Positions 52,655 through 63,951 of a DNA stretch of 64,000 nt are shown piece by piece. The notes beneath the pieces were generated by a model. It saw only the letters and a program-made list of their open reading frames with translations. It did not search any database and was not told the DNA's origin. Origin of the DNA: Reinekea marinisedimentorum (GTDB lineage: Bacteria > Pseudomonadota > Gammaproteobacteria > Pseudomonadales > Natronospirillaceae); assembly GCF_004341165.1 (NCBI RefSeq), contig NZ_SLZR01000002.1, forward strand, positions 310,001 to 374,000, written 5' to 3'. The position numbers and the translations under genes were made by a program. Positions within the stretch are counted from its first letter, which is position 1; the number at the start of each line of letters is the position of its first letter.

Positions 52655-54646
52655 TTAGTTCGCGCTTTGTGGCTCGTCGTACCAGGTCAGTTCTGCTTCG
52701 AACGTTTCCAAATCGACCCAGACGTCCACATATTCAAATGAGCGGGTGTAGATGTAGCCGTCTCGTACCGGTGCACCTAAAGGTTCGCCAAGTGAGCGGT
52801 TGAATACATCCATATAACTGGTGTCCCAGACGCTGTCTTCGTCGGCAGCGTTCACACCATCTTGATAGCTAAAGAACACACCTTCTTCGGCGGCAATCAG
52901 GTAAACGGCGAGCGGAAAGTCGACATGCTCTTCCATAAAGGCAGCCCGGTCTTCATAACTGTCCGGCATTTCATCGTCGGTGAAGTTCTCTGGACTGGTT
53001 TGGAAGTTGATAAACTTGCCCTGTGCAGCAGCTTCACGCATCAGCGTGATTGAAACCGCAATGGCATCGGCAGTATTTTGTGACGGTGTATCAAAACTAG
53101 TGTTAGGCATATGCCAGCGTTCCAGATAGGAACCGTCGAGAATTTCCATCATAGCGCGGCTAGCGTTATTGCGTTCGTTACGCAAATCATTGCCCATCAA
53201 CATTTTGTCGTCTGGAATGCCTTCCCAAAGCATGTTGATCATGTTGACGTAGTCGGTTGCCGGTTCGCCATCGATAAAAATCTCATCGAGAGCAGCATCC
53301 GGCATTTTGTCAATAAAGACACCGTCGATATTGTCATCGTTGGCCATTTCGATCGGCAGCTCTATCCACCAATCGCGCAGCGCTTCAATGCTGGCGTTAT
53401 AGGTATAGTAAAGGTCCTTGAACATATAGATGCTGCCATCGTCGTTCAGTACGCTCCAATCATTGGCGTTGGCTTCGTATTCAGCATCATTGCTGTAACC
53501 GGTGTAATGAATCACCGTGTTCCAATAGAAAATAGTTTTAATATCCGGGTTTTCAGCCTTTAGCCGTGCCGCAGTATCTTTGATACCTTCGTCGACGGTG
53601 TCGAAACCAGCCTTATTCGCCTTCTCCAACATCACTAGCTGGTAGTGACCGGCGATGGTATCTATTTGCTCATCGGTATAGGCACCTGCGTTACGCACTG
53701 CTAACCAGCGGGGCACGGTATCCCAGGAAAATTCCGGGAACATTGCCTGGCGATCACTCTCTTCTTCCGGGTAGACGTCTGTCATATCCGGGCCGGTCTT
53801 ATGAATCGAGTAGTCATAGTCATCGTAGGCAGACGTTAAATTAGGGTTTGAGATCGAGAAAGAAAACTGAATGTCAGTGATACTCCAAACGCGGCTTTCG
53901 TAGTAGTCACCAGCACCGGTAATGATAAATTCATCGGTGGCATCAAAGCTGTAGCTGTTTGTGGCTGTACTGAACGAACCGGAATTCAGCCCAGTGCCGA
54001 AACCACGGATATGGGTGTGTGTGTTGCCGCCATTCGTCTCCATGACATTGATAAAGTCGAATCCATTAAACTCTGCGCTGTAATCGCTGGCAGATACGAC
54101 AATGTTTTCAACAGTAAAACGAAGGCTCTGACCCTCAGCAATGCCATCGATACCGTCATCTGCGATATCCCAATAGCCACTGACATCTGAATCGTCATCG
54201 CTGGTGCCGTTGTCGTAGACCGTATAATCAAGGGCAGCTTCATTGCCCAATGCGTCAACCGAAGACTCGCCCGCCGTCTCACTGTAGCTAAAGCTAGAGC
54301 CATCAAAAGCTTCGACTTTAATGTCAAAGCTCAGTGTGTCATTTTCACCGTCGCGATCAAAGTCGTCACCGCCCCACTCAAAGCTATAAATATATTCAGT
54401 GCCATAGTTATACAGCGTGCAACTGAAATACTCCGAGCTTAGCGTGCTGACTTCTTCGCCATTATTGATATAGGCCGCTTGATCGCGACTGTCACAGGCA
54501 TCGGCGCTGAATACCAACCAGGCTTCACTCTGGTAACCCTTTGATTCATTAGACGTTGTTTTGTAGTTTGTATCACTAAAATTTGAACCACTACAGCCTG
54601 CAAGTATGAACGCAGCAAGGGCCGCACAACATTTACCTTTGTTCAT
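52655..54646 (-). CDS. Lipoprotein with the same novel N-terminal domain and a different putative glycoside-hydrolase barrel
   Basis: A 663-residue lipoprotein. The start at 54646 is chosen for its AGGAAG ribosome site and because it gives a lipobox, LAGC, near residue 18. The N-terminal domain (about 37-275) matches that of the following gene (SFEWGGDDFDRDGENDTLSF, KVEAFDGSSFSYSETAGESS, FSFSISNPNL). The C-terminal part (about 300-660) reads as a putative glycoside-hydrolase barrel, with DIKTIFYWNTVIHYTGY, NIDGVFIDKMPDAAL near 450 and a late YTRSFEYVDVWVDLETFEAE strand pair. IDGVFIDK is the kind of strand-end Asp motif found in uncharacterised GH-like families. It is first in the three-gene lipoprotein cluster. 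Confidence 0.78.
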   Translation of the reverse strand: MNKGKCCAALAAFILAGCSGSNFSDTNYKTTSNESKGYQSEAWLVFSADACDSRDQAAYINNGEEVSTLSSEYFSCTLYNYGTEYIYSFEWGGDDFDRDGENDTLSFDIKVEAFDGSSFSYSETAGESSVDALGNEAALDYTVYDNGTSDDDSDVSGYWDIADDGIDGIAEGQSLRFTVENIVVSASDYSAEFNGFDFINVMETNGGNTHTHIRGFGTGLNSGSFSTATNSYSFDATDEFIITGAGDYYESRVWSITDIQFSFSISNPNLTSAYDDYDYSIHKTGPDMTDVYPEEESDRQAMFPEFSWDTVPRWLAVRNAGAYTDEQIDTIAGHYQLVMLEKANKAGFDTVDEGIKDTAARLKAENPDIKTIFYWNTVIHYTGYSNDAEYEANANDWSVLNDDGSIYMFKDLYYTYNASIEALRDWWIELPIEMANDDNIDGVFIDKMPDAALDEIFIDGEPATDYVNMINMLWEGIPDDKMLMGNDLRNERNNASRAMMEILDGSYLERWHMPNTSFDTPSQNTADAIAVSITLMREAAAQGKFINFQTSPENFTDDEMPDSYEDRAAFMEEHVDFPLAVYLIAAEEGVFFSYQDGVNAADEDSVWDTSYMDVFNRSLGEPLGAPVRDGYIYTRSFEYVDVWVDLETFEAELTWYDEPQSAN

Positions 54647-54891
54647 TATTCTTCCTGTCAAAATGGAGCGTTTACTTTTTTGACCGAATCTTGCTGAGGC
54701 AACCAGCGCAGTTGACAGGCCACACACATCAGATGCTGTTTAGTAAATTAATTCAAAAAATCCATGCGCCCTACGATAATGACTTAACGGAAAGAATGTT
54801 GCTGACTGGTTGTCAATTTTTGGCTTTAGTCACCTTGATGTGCCTGACAAAGCATACTGCCAGGCCCAATACACGGCTAAACAGCCTCATC

Positions 54892-56040
54892 TCACTTCCT
54901 CAGCCTTAACAACACCAAACCCGCCAGCAGCCCCCACACGGTTGAACTAATCCCCAAGACAGAAACGCCGGAAAGCGTAATCAAAAAAGTAAACAGGGCG
55001 GGCTCGCGCGAGCGCGCTTCGGAAAAGGCGTTCTGCAGGCACATCAGCAGCGTGCCGAGCAGTGCAAAGCCTGCCAGCATTTGGCTGATGCTTTGCGGCA
55101 GCGATAAAAACAGCGCCACCACCGAGGTGGCAAACACGCCGGCCACCAGATAAAAAACGCCGCCCCAAACCGCAGCCCGGTAACGTTGGTTTTTATCCGG
55201 GTCGACCGATTCATTCAAACAAATGGCGGCAGATATAGCAGCCAGGTTGGCACTGAAGCCACCAAAGGGGGCAAGCAGGGCATTACCCAACCCGGTACCC
55301 ACCAACACAGATTTCACCGGCACCTTGTAACCGTGCGTGCTGATCATGGTAATGCCCGGCAGGTTCTGCGAGAGCATGGTAATAAGGTAAAGCGGCAGTG
55401 TGATGTTGATGATCGAGCTGATGCTCAGCTGTGGCGTCACCCACTGCGGCGTGGCAATCGCAAAGGTAAAAGACTCGGCGGTAAAGCTACCACTGAACAA
55501 CGCACACGCCACGGCGATGAGCAGCAGCGCCAGCATGGCATAGCGCGGCAAAATCTGTTTTACCAGTAAAAAACCGATGAGCATGGGCAGGAAGAACTGC
55601 GGCACACTGGTCACCGGCTGAAACGCCTTCACACAGAAGGGCAGCAAAATAGCGCCAAGCATGGCCGTGCCCAGTTGCGGTGGTATTCGCTCCAGAGCCT
55701 TGGTCAGCGGCTTCACCAGCCCGGTAATCACAATAAACAGGCCGCAGGCGATGAAGCTGCCGGTGAGCACCGGTAGTGGGTAATTGCCAGCGGCAGCAAT
55801 GAGCATGGCTGCGCCCGGTGTCGACCAGGCGGTAAAGATGGGCCGCCGGTAAAACCAGCTGAAGCCAATCGAGGTGACGCCCATCAGCAGCCCCAGCGTC
55901 AACAACCAGCTTTCCAGTATTTCAGGGCTGGCACCGGCCGCTGTTGCCGCCTGAATAACGATGACCACCGAGGCGGTGTAACCCACCAGTACGGCAGAAA
56001 AGCCAGCGGCAATGTGGCTGGGCTGAAATAAGGCTCTCAT
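54892..56040 (-). CDS. BenE-family benzoate/H+ symporter-like transporter
   Basis: A 382-residue polytopic inner-membrane protein with about 12 helices. BenE-type features are GFSAVLVGYTASVVIVIQAA at the N-terminus, the TAWSTPGAAMLIA block near residue 70, and FGGFSANLAAISAAIC near 257. The family imports aromatic carboxylates with protons, but no benzoate-degradation genes are present here and the substrate could differ. It diverges from an XRE-cupin regulator with two palindromes between them, as in the E. coli ydcO/ydcN pair. Confidence 0.88.
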   Translation of the reverse strand: MRALFQPSHIAAGFSAVLVGYTASVVIVIQAATAAGASPEILESWLLTLGLLMGVTSIGFSWFYRRPIFTAWSTPGAAMLIAAAGNYPLPVLTGSFIACGLFIVITGLVKPLTKALERIPPQLGTAMLGAILLPFCVKAFQPVTSVPQFFLPMLIGFLLVKQILPRYAMLALLLIAVACALFSGSFTAESFTFAIATPQWVTPQLSISSIINITLPLYLITMLSQNLPGITMISTHGYKVPVKSVLVGTGLGNALLAPFGGFSANLAAISAAICLNESVDPDKNQRYRAAVWGGVFYLVAGVFATSVVALFLSLPQSISQMLAGFALLGTLLMCLQNAFSEARSREPALFTFLITLSGVSVLGISSTVWGLLAGLVLLRLRK

Positions 56041-56076
56041 GGATTAAACTCCGGTTGGCTGATGCGGGCAAAACTC

Positions 56077-56094
56077 TGTACGCTATAACGCACA
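56077..56094. promoter_or_regulatory. Operator-like inverted repeat, copy 1
   Basis: TGTACGCTATAACGCACA, an imperfect palindrome (14 of 18 positions symmetric) and a near copy of the perfect one 33 bases away. It lies between the divergent BenE-like and XRE-cupin genes and is a probable binding site for the regulator. Confidence 0.7.
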
Positions 56095-56109
56095 ATCGCA
56101 GATTAGCAC

Positions 56110-56127
56110 TGTGCGCTATAGCGCACA
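56110..56127. promoter_or_regulatory. Operator-like inverted repeat, copy 2 (perfect palindrome)
   Basis: TGTGCGCTATAGCGCACA is a perfect 18-base palindrome, 21 bases upstream of the XRE-cupin start. Both copies extend to the shared pattern CTGTRCGCTATARCGCACAAYC. Centre-to-centre spacing of 33 bases is about three helical turns, which suits cooperative binding on one DNA face. Confidence 0.75.
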
Positions 56128-56147
56128 ACCATAAAACGGAACAAACC

Positions 56148-56690
56148 ATGAGCGAACCAGACTTTAAGGCGCAAACGGCGAACCACCTGAAAGCCATACG
56201 CAAACAAAAGGGCCTGAGCCTGAGTGCAGCCGCCGAACTGACCGGCGTCTCCAAGGCCATGCTCGGCCAGATAGAGCGGCAGGAATCGAGCCCGACCATT
56301 GCCACGCTGTGGAAGATTGCCAGCGGCCTGGAAACCTCATTCTCGGCCTTTTTTGCGGATGAGCCCGCCTTGCGGAACAGCGCACGCGCCTTCCCGGCCG
56401 ATGAGCAGATGAAGGTGACCACTCTGTTTCCGTTTCAGGCCGATACCGGCATAGAAATGTTTGAGATCACCCTCACCGGCCATCACCGGCAGCTTTCGTC
56501 GGCCCACAGCCCGGGCGTTGTGGAAATGATTCATGTGCTCCACGGTGAACTGCAGGTACGGTTTGATGATCAGTGGCAGCCGCTAACGGCCGGCGAAAGC
56601 GTACGCTTTTTTGCCGACCAGCCACACGGCTATGAAGCGGTCAGTGAGACCTGCGTGTTTCAGGATATTGTTTGCTACCCCAAATTATGA
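56148..56690 (+). CDS. XRE-family regulator with C-terminal cupin domain
   Basis: A 180-residue regulator. The ATG at 56148 starts just before the helix-turn-helix and lies clear of the operator repeats. The HTH spans about 10-65 (LKAIRKQKGLSLSAAAELTG, LGQIERQESSPTIATLWKIA) and a small cupin domain about 105-175 (EMIHVLHGELQVRFDDQWQPL, GESVRFFADQPHGY). The cupin would sense a small molecule, perhaps the BenE substrate. It likely controls itself and the divergent transporter through the two palindromes. Its stop overlaps the thiH stop by six bases (convergent). Confidence 0.9.
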   Translation: MSEPDFKAQTANHLKAIRKQKGLSLSAAAELTGVSKAMLGQIERQESSPTIATLWKIASGLETSFSAFFADEPALRNSARAFPADEQMKVTTLFPFQADTGIEMFEITLTGHHRQLSSAHSPGVVEMIHVLHGELQVRFDDQWQPLTAGESVRFFADQPHGYEAVSETCVFQDIVCYPKL

Positions 56691-57824
56691 TTTGCGCTCA
56701 GGCTCTGCAAAGTGATGGGTATCGGTCGCAATCAGCATCAGTCCCTGCTGCGCCAGTGCCGATTTAATTTCATCCAGCTTGCGCTCGTCACTGATTTCAA
56801 ATTGCTCTAACTGCTCGGCAACGCCTTCGGCATAACCGCCCGGCTGGGTGATGGATTCTGCACTCATACTGGTGATGCCCAGATGGCTGATGCCATTGCG
56901 GAACTCCGGTGATTCACGCGTGCTCAGGCTTAAATCGAGCTCGGCATCGAACAGCCGCCAGGCGAGAATCAGCTGCAGAAACTCACGGTCGTTAATGTGC
57001 AGCGGGTTTGCAAGCTCACCGGCACAGGGGCGCAGCCGCGGAAAGCTCATACCAAAGCGCGCCTTCCAGTATTTTTTCTGCAGGTGCCGCAGGTGCAGGG
57101 CACAGGCCAGGCTATCCTGCCGCCAGTCGCTCAGGCCAATTAAAATACCCAGATTAATTTTCAGAAAATCGGCATCACCGGCGCGCTCCTGCGCATTCAG
57201 CCGATAGTTCATATCCTGCTTTTTGCCTTTGCGGTGGTGTTCTGCATAGCTGTGCGGGTTGTAGGTTTCCTGATACAGGCTGAGCCCTTCCACGCCGGCA
57301 TTGCGCAAGCGCCGGTACTCATCGGTTTCCAGTGGTTGAACCTCAACAGAAATCTGGCTGAACAGCGGCTTCAATATTTTTACGGCCTGCTCGATGTAAT
57401 CGATACCGACCGTCTTTTCCGCCTCGCCAGTGACCAGCAAAACATGATCAAACCCGCGCTGTTTTAACGCCTTCGCCTCGGCCATAATTTCGTCGCGGCT
57501 GAGTGTTTTACGCCGCAGCTTATTGTGAATACTGAAGCCGCAATAGCTGCACCAGTTGGAGCAGACGTTACTCAAATAGAGCGGTGCATAACTTTGAATT
57601 ACGTGGCCAAAACGCTGGCGTGTCATCTGTTGCGCTCTGGCCGCCATCGGTTCCAGATAATGACGGGCATGGGGTGAAATCAGCGCGGCAAAATCGTCAA
57701 TGCTTAACCGGCTTTTATGCAGTGTCTGTTCCACCGCAACCGGCGTGGCCTGGTCAATCCGTTGCCCGAGGCTATCCCAGCGTTGTTGCGACCAGTCGTG
57801 GCTGAACGATGGTTGTTGAATCAT
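56685..57824 (-). CDS. thiH: 2-iminoacetate synthase ThiH
   Basis: A 379-residue radical SAM enzyme. The iron-sulfur cluster motif is CSNWCSYC (C-x3-C-x2-C) near residue 90, with the preceding YLSNV and following GFSIHNK typical of ThiH. The protein splits tyrosine into p-cresol and dehydroglycine, which feeds thiazole synthesis with ThiG and ThiS. It is the last gene of the operon, overlapping thiG by four bases. The use of ThiH implies a mainly anaerobe-compatible route rather than the ThiO glycine oxidase. Confidence 0.95.
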   Translation of the reverse strand: MIQQPSFSHDWSQQRWDSLGQRIDQATPVAVEQTLHKSRLSIDDFAALISPHARHYLEPMAARAQQMTRQRFGHVIQSYAPLYLSNVCSNWCSYCGFSIHNKLRRKTLSRDEIMAEAKALKQRGFDHVLLVTGEAEKTVGIDYIEQAVKILKPLFSQISVEVQPLETDEYRRLRNAGVEGLSLYQETYNPHSYAEHHRKGKKQDMNYRLNAQERAGDADFLKINLGILIGLSDWRQDSLACALHLRHLQKKYWKARFGMSFPRLRPCAGELANPLHINDREFLQLILAWRLFDAELDLSLSTRESPEFRNGISHLGITSMSAESITQPGGYAEGVAEQLEQFEISDERKLDEIKSALAQQGLMLIATDTHHFAEPERKS

Positions 57825-58591
57825 GCGCTGGCACCCAAAAAACTGGTGAGCGGGCTGGAGGCCACCGCCGCACCGAAACTCTGCACACCCAGGCCAGCCT
57901 CGAATGCCCGCCGGCCGGTAACCACCGCCTCTTGAAAACAGGCCGCCATTTGCACCGGGTTGTGTGCGCTGGCAATGGCGGTATTGACCAGTACAAAATC
58001 GACGCCCATTTCCATCGCCTGCATGGCATCGGAAGGCTTACCGATGCCGGCATCGACCACCACCGGTACGTTGGCCTGCTCGATAATCATTTCAATAAAA
58101 TCGCGGGTGCGTAAGCCGTTATTGCTGCCAATGGGCGCGGCCAGTGGCATCACCACGGCGCTGCCGGCCTCTTCCAGACGCTTGGCCAAAACCGGATCGG
58201 CATGCATGTAGGGCATCACCACAAAACCCAGTTTTACCAGTGCTTCGGTGGCCTTCAGGGTTTCTATCGGGTCGGGCATCAGGTAGCGCGGGTCGGGGTG
58301 GATTTCCAATTTTATCCAGTTTGTTCCCGTGGCGGCACGCGCCAGTTTGGCGGCAAAGATGGCGTCTTCAGCATCCCGTGCACCGCTGGTATTGGGCAGC
58401 AGTTGCACACCGGCCTGCTGCAATGGTGTGAGCACCGGGTCGGTTTTTTCATTGGGATTAATGCGGCGCATGGCGAGTGTCACCAGTTCGGTGCCACTGG
58501 CTTTTACCGATGCCACCATCAGTTCTCCGGAGGCAAACTTACCGGTTCCCAACAGCAAGCGGGAATGAAATTCGCGGTCAGCAATCTTCAC
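57821..58591 (-). CDS. thiG: Thiazole synthase ThiG
   Basis: A 256-residue TIM-barrel enzyme. Characteristic segments are [21 protein letters not shown] (with Arg-rich context), [14 protein letters not shown], the catalytic-Lys strand [13 protein letters not shown], and [19 protein letters not shown], followed by [17 protein letters not shown]. It builds the thiazole phosphate from deoxyxylulose phosphate, dehydroglycine and sulfur from ThiS thiocarboxylate. It lies two bases after the thiS stop. Confidence 0.96.
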   Translation of the reverse strand: MKIADREFHSRLLLGTGKFASGELMVASVKASGTELVTLAMRRINPNEKTDPVLTPLQQAGVQLLPNTSGARDAEDAIFAAKLARAATGTNWIKLEIHPDPRYLMPDPIETLKATEALVKLGFVVMPYMHADPVLAKRLEEAGSAVVMPLAAPIGSNNGLRTRDFIEMIIEQANVPVVVDAGIGKPSDAMQAMEMGVDFVLVNTAIASAHNPVQMAACFQEAVVTGRRAFEAGLGVQSFGAAVASSPLTSFLGASA

Positions 58592-58593
58592 CG

Positions 58594-58794
58594 TTAACCT
58601 CCTGCAACCAATTTGAACACAACCAGTTCATCGTTTTCATTTAAGATAAATTCAGCCCAACCCTGCGGGTGAATAATTTCACGGTTTACCGCCACAGCCG
58701 CACCTTCGGTTTGCAGAGCGAGCAAGGCCATGGCCTGCTGCAAGCTGGCGTTTTCCGGCAGCTCTTTACTGACATCATTGACTAAAATGTTCAT
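58594..58794 (-). CDS. thiS: Sulfur-carrier protein ThiS
   Basis: A 66-residue ubiquitin-fold protein ending in the required Gly-Gly (LVAGG), with [19 protein letters not shown] in the core. The terminal glycine is adenylated and thiolated, then donates sulfur to ThiG. Its start lies inside the thiDE gene, a 20-base overlap. ThiF, needed for adenylation, is not in the window and must be supplied elsewhere. Confidence 0.95.
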   Translation of the reverse strand: MNILVNDVSKELPENASLQQAMALLALQTEGAAVAVNREIIHPQGWAEFILNENDELVVFKLVAGG

Positions 58795-60279
58795 TCACCA
58801 CTCCGTTAAATTGCTGCAATGCCTCGCCCGGTTTGCTGGCTTTAGTCAGTGCCGTGACCACAGCAATACTGCTGACGCCCTGCGCTAAAACCGGTTTCGC
58901 CCGCTGTAATGAAATACCGCCGATGGCGACCGTTGGAAAACGATCAGCCAGCCATTGCTGATAAAAGCCCAGCTTGGTTAAACCCTGCGGCTGGCTGGGC
59001 ATATCCTTGGTTTGGGTCGGGAAGATGTGCCCCAGCGCGATGTAGCTCGGCTGCACCCGACAGGCGCGTTCAATTTCAACAATGCTGTGCGTAGAAAGGC
59101 CCAGCCGCAAGCCGGCAGCCGCTATGGCGTTCAGGTCTGCACTGGCCAGATCTTCCTGACCCAGATGCACGCCGTAGGCGCCCTCTTCAATCGCCAGTGC
59201 CCAGTAATCGTTAATAAACACCTGAGCGTCATACCGCCTGCCCAGTTTTACGGCGGTTCGAATGTGCTGGCGCAACTGCTGTTCATCGCTGGCATCTTTC
59301 AGCCGCAGCTGTACCGTTTTTACGCCCTGCCCTAACGCCCAGCGGACCCAGTCGATGGAATCCAGTACCGGATAAAACCTGAACTTTTCCCGGTCTATCG
59401 ACGGAAACGGCGCAGCAAGTTCAGCCGGCAAACCCGCCTGTTCAGAAAAAGCAAAGTCCAGCTGACGGTGCTTCGGCCAACCGGGTAAGCCAAGCGTATG
59501 CCAGGGCCCGTTGCCAGCGCTGCGCACGTTATTTTCAGCCTGCTGCAGCGCCTCAAAGACATAGCACTTGGCCAAATAGAGGGCATCTTCCAGTTCAAAA
59601 TTCTGCGCAACAAAAACACTCAGCGCAGCGGCGAAGGTGCAGCCGGTGCCGTGCGTTTTACTCACCGCCAGGCGGCTGGCCTTCACACTGAAGGTTCCGG
59701 CCCTGTTGTGTTGCCAAAGCAAATCTTCCACCGCTTCGCAGCCACTGTGGCCACCCTTGAGCACAACCGCGCGCGCATCCAGCTTCTGATTCAATTCATG
59801 AATCAGCTCAACACCGCCCTTCTGGCTTTCTGTCAAAGCTTGTGCTTCGTGGTAGTTAGGGCACAGTAAATCGCAGTTAGCACATAACGCCGCAATCGCA
59901 TCCCCGCTAAGTGTACTCAACTGACCACCGGCACTCGCACTGAGCACCGGGTCGTAAACGACAAACAGCTGCGGGTTTTGCTGACGAAGTTTTTCCAGCC
60001 AGTGCGCAATCACCGTTGCCTGAGCGTCGTCTGCGATCATCGAAATCTTGATCACCGACGGGCTGCTCAATTCCAAAAGCGCCTGAAACTGCTGGTTTAA
60101 AACATCCGCCTTAACCGGCTGTACGCAGCTCACACCCATATGATTTTGGGCGGTCACGGCTGTACACAGGCTGTAACCACGTTGCTGCAGGTTTTGAAAC
60201 ACTGCCAGATCCCGGCTGATGCCCGCACCGTTGCTCGGGTCAAGCCCGCCGATTGTCCAGATCACCGTTTCGTTGTTCA

Positions 60280-60280
<1 letters not shown>
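58775..60280 (-). CDS. thiDE: Bifunctional ThiD-ThiE fusion
   Basis: A 501-residue fusion. The N-terminal ~260 residues are HMP/HMP-phosphate kinase ThiD ([32 protein letters not shown], and [10 protein letters not shown] in the anion hole). The C-terminal ~200 residues are thiamine-phosphate synthase ThiE ([52 protein letters not shown]). It phosphorylates the pyrimidine and joins it to the thiazole. Its start overlaps the thiC stop by one base. Both parts look complete. Confidence 0.95.
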
Positions 60281-62103
<1,823 letters not shown>

Positions 62104-62167
62104 TTACAAACACGGAGCCTCACAATGTGAGTTGAGTGGATACAAAAATGCTTTAGATGCGTTTCTT

Positions 62168-62268
62168 GTTTCCTTCGCAGGTTCTAGCCTGATCAGGTTC
62201 CACGGATCCCGCTGTGTTCACAAAAAGGTGAACGGTGCGATCTCAGCTCTTACGAGCACTCCGACAAG
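62168..62268 (-). promoter_or_regulatory. TPP riboswitch (thi box) controlling thiC-thiDE-thiSGH
   Basis: On the minus strand the element reads through GAGCTGAGATC (CUGAGA core), then ACCTGATCAGG (the ACCUGAU core) and the closing GCGAAGGA. These are the conserved TPP aptamer segments in the right order. It lies about 80 bases upstream of the thiC start, leaving room for an expression platform. High TPP would shut off the whole operon. Confidence 0.95.
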
Positions 62269-62427
62269 TCTTTTTTTAAATTAATGGAAGGCTATTTTTT
62301 ATGCAACCGTTTTTTTCAGGCGCTATGATGACAAGCCAAAGGTAAAGACTGCGCCAAAAAACGCCGCTAACGGAACCGCAACGGGCTTAATGCGGTCATA
62401 GCTATTGGTCTGAATATTGGAAAACAT

Positions 62428-62748
62428 ATGAAACTAATTTACGAAGCCGCCAACTCCATTGAGGCTCATTTAATTCTAAACCTGCTGGAACAATCACACC
62501 TAAGCGCCAGAATTGATGGCGAATATCTGCAGGGTGGCGTCGGTGATTTACAGGCCATTGGCATTGTGCGAGTGATGGTCGATGAAGCTGATTATGATGC
62601 CGCCAAAGAAATTGTCGATCATTGGGATGCCAGCCAGCCTGAACCGGACGCAACCAACCAAATCAGCGCGCCCGGCTACCCACTACTTTTACCCGGTGTT
62701 ATCGGTTTTGTACTGGGTGTTATCGTTACGCTGCTACTGATTGCTTAA
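62428..62748 (+). CDS. DUF2007-type protein with C-terminal membrane helix
   Basis: A 106-residue protein. The N-terminal ~75 residues match the DUF2007 small ferredoxin-like signal-transducer domain (LIYEAANSIEAHLILNLLEQ, SARIDGEYLQGG, VRVMVDEADYDAAKEIV). A C-terminal helix (about 84-105, PLLLPGVIGFVLGVIVTLLL) anchors it in the membrane. Ribosome site GGAAAA. Function unknown; such domains are thought to bind a protein or metabolite. Confidence 0.8.
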   Translation: MKLIYEAANSIEAHLILNLLEQSHLSARIDGEYLQGGVGDLQAIGIVRVMVDEADYDAAKEIVDHWDASQPEPDATNQISAPGYPLLLPGVIGFVLGVIVTLLLIA

Positions 62749-62796
62749 CCGTAAAGCAACTAAGCTGCCACCCACTTTTTCAGAGTTGAAAACACA

Positions 62797-63546
62797 ATGC
62801 CTGCAAACACAGAACACCAAAAAGTAACGCTCATTACCGGCGCCAGTCGCGGCATCGGAGCCGCCTGCGCGAAGCTATTTGCTGAAAACGACTATGCCGT
62901 TTGCCTCAATTATTTAAGCAACACTGCAGCGGCTGAACGGGTACAGGCTGAAATTACAGATGCCGGAGGCCTGTGTGTACTCATGCAGGCAGATGTTTCC
63001 ATCGCCGCAGAAGTTCAGGCCATGTTTGCAAGCATCGATGCTCAGTTCGGCCGGTTGGATGTACTAGTTAACAATGCCGGCATTCTGGAAACCCAATGCC
63101 GCTTTAGTGAAATTACCGAATCACGCTTCAGGCGCATCTTCGAAACCAATGTTATCAGCTGCTTTCTGTGTTGCCAGCAGGCTGTACAGCGCATGAGCTC
63201 TGGCGGCTGCATCGTTAACGTGTCATCCATGGCGTCGAAAACCGGCTCACCAAACGAATACATCGACTATGCTACCTCTAAAGGCGCAATGGATTCGCTG
63301 ACCATCGGCCTTGCAAAAGAAGTCGCCGCTGAAGGCATCCGCGTGAACGGTGTTCGCCCAGGCTTAATCTATACCGACATGCATGCATCCGGTGGAGAGC
63401 CGGGCCGGGTAGACCGGCTGAAAGAGCGAATCCCGCTACAACGGGGCGGGCAACCTTCAGAGATTGCCGAAGCCATATACTGGCTGGCCAGTGAAAATTC
63501 CTCATTTGTTACAGGAACCTTCATAGACACCAGCGGTGGCTTATAA
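62797..63546 (+). CDS. Short-chain dehydrogenase/reductase (SDR)
   Basis: A 249-residue classical SDR. The cofactor loop TGASRGIGAA is near residue 15, NNAG near 91, the catalytic Ser in NVSSMAS, and the Tyr-x3-Lys pair in YATSKGAM near 158. The C-terminus follows the FabG-like pattern VNGVRPGLIYTDMH and SSFVTGTFIDTSGG. Cofactor specificity: the Arg after TGAS suggests NADP(H). The substrate is not known; the nearest well-studied relatives are YgfF and glucose-dehydrogenase-like SDRs. Confidence 0.9.
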   Translation: MPANTEHQKVTLITGASRGIGAACAKLFAENDYAVCLNYLSNTAAAERVQAEITDAGGLCVLMQADVSIAAEVQAMFASIDAQFGRLDVLVNNAGILETQCRFSEITESRFRRIFETNVISCFLCCQQAVQRMSSGGCIVNVSSMASKTGSPNEYIDYATSKGAMDSLTIGLAKEVAAEGIRVNGVRPGLIYTDMHASGGEPGRVDRLKERIPLQRGGQPSEIAEAIYWLASENSSFVTGTFIDTSGGL

Positions 63547-63582
63547 TTAAATAATGCTAATAAAGACAAACCGGATAAAACA

Positions 63583-63915
63583 ATGACCAACTTCAAAACA
63601 GATTACCTTAAAGAAGAACCACTGTTGGGCGATGTGCGCGAGTCAAAAGGGTTAACGGTTATTGAATTCGGCGCACCCTGGTGCCCTATTTGTCAAAAGG
63701 CTCAGCCGGCCATTGAAGAAGTACTCAATAAGCAAGCAGGCTTAACCCACCTGAAGGTATTTGACGGTGAAGGCAAGCCGCTGGGGCGTGCGTTTAAGAT
63801 CAAACTCTGGCCAACCCTGGTTTTACTGAAAGACGGCGAAGAAATAGCCCGTGAGGTTCGGCCGATGAATGCCGATGCGGTAAGTAAGGTATTTTCGTCG
63901 CTGGCGGTGCATTAA
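63583..63915 (+). CDS. Thioredoxin-like protein with WCPIC active site
   Basis: A 110-residue thioredoxin-fold protein. The active site is GAPWCPICQKA near residue 32 (WCxxC; CPIC rather than CGPC), and the cis-Pro loop follows in KLWPTLVLLKDG. It is cytoplasmic, with no signal peptide. The CPIC centre is typical of a group of thioredoxin-like reductants whose partners are not defined. It is 36 bases downstream of the SDR gene, so possibly cotranscribed. Confidence 0.88.
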   Translation: MTNFKTDYLKEEPLLGDVRESKGLTVIEFGAPWCPICQKAQPAIEEVLNKQAGLTHLKVFDGEGKPLGRAFKIKLWPTLVLLKDGEEIAREVRPMNADAVSKVFSSLAVH

Positions 63916-63929
63916 ACACCAACAAACAA

Positions 63930-63951
63930 GAAGGAAGCGACAGCTTCCTTC
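63930..63951 (+). terminator. Hairpin after the thioredoxin-like gene
   Basis: GAAGGAAGC-GACA-GCTTCCTTC, a 9-base stem, followed by a weak T-rich tail (TATTA). Confidence 0.6.

Noticed and set aside
48025-54886. GGCTGTTTAGCC at 48025-48036 and its reverse complement at 54875-54886 flank the three-lipoprotein cluster, hinting at a mobile unit.
   Set aside because: Twelve-base matches are expected many times by chance in 64 kb, the element is a self-complementary small hairpin, and there are no target-site duplications, transposase or integrase genes.
54691-54909. Plus-strand open frame of 72 codons between the lipoprotein and BenE genes.
   Set aside because: It starts inside the upstream region of the minus-strand gene, has no ribosome site and the product looks random.
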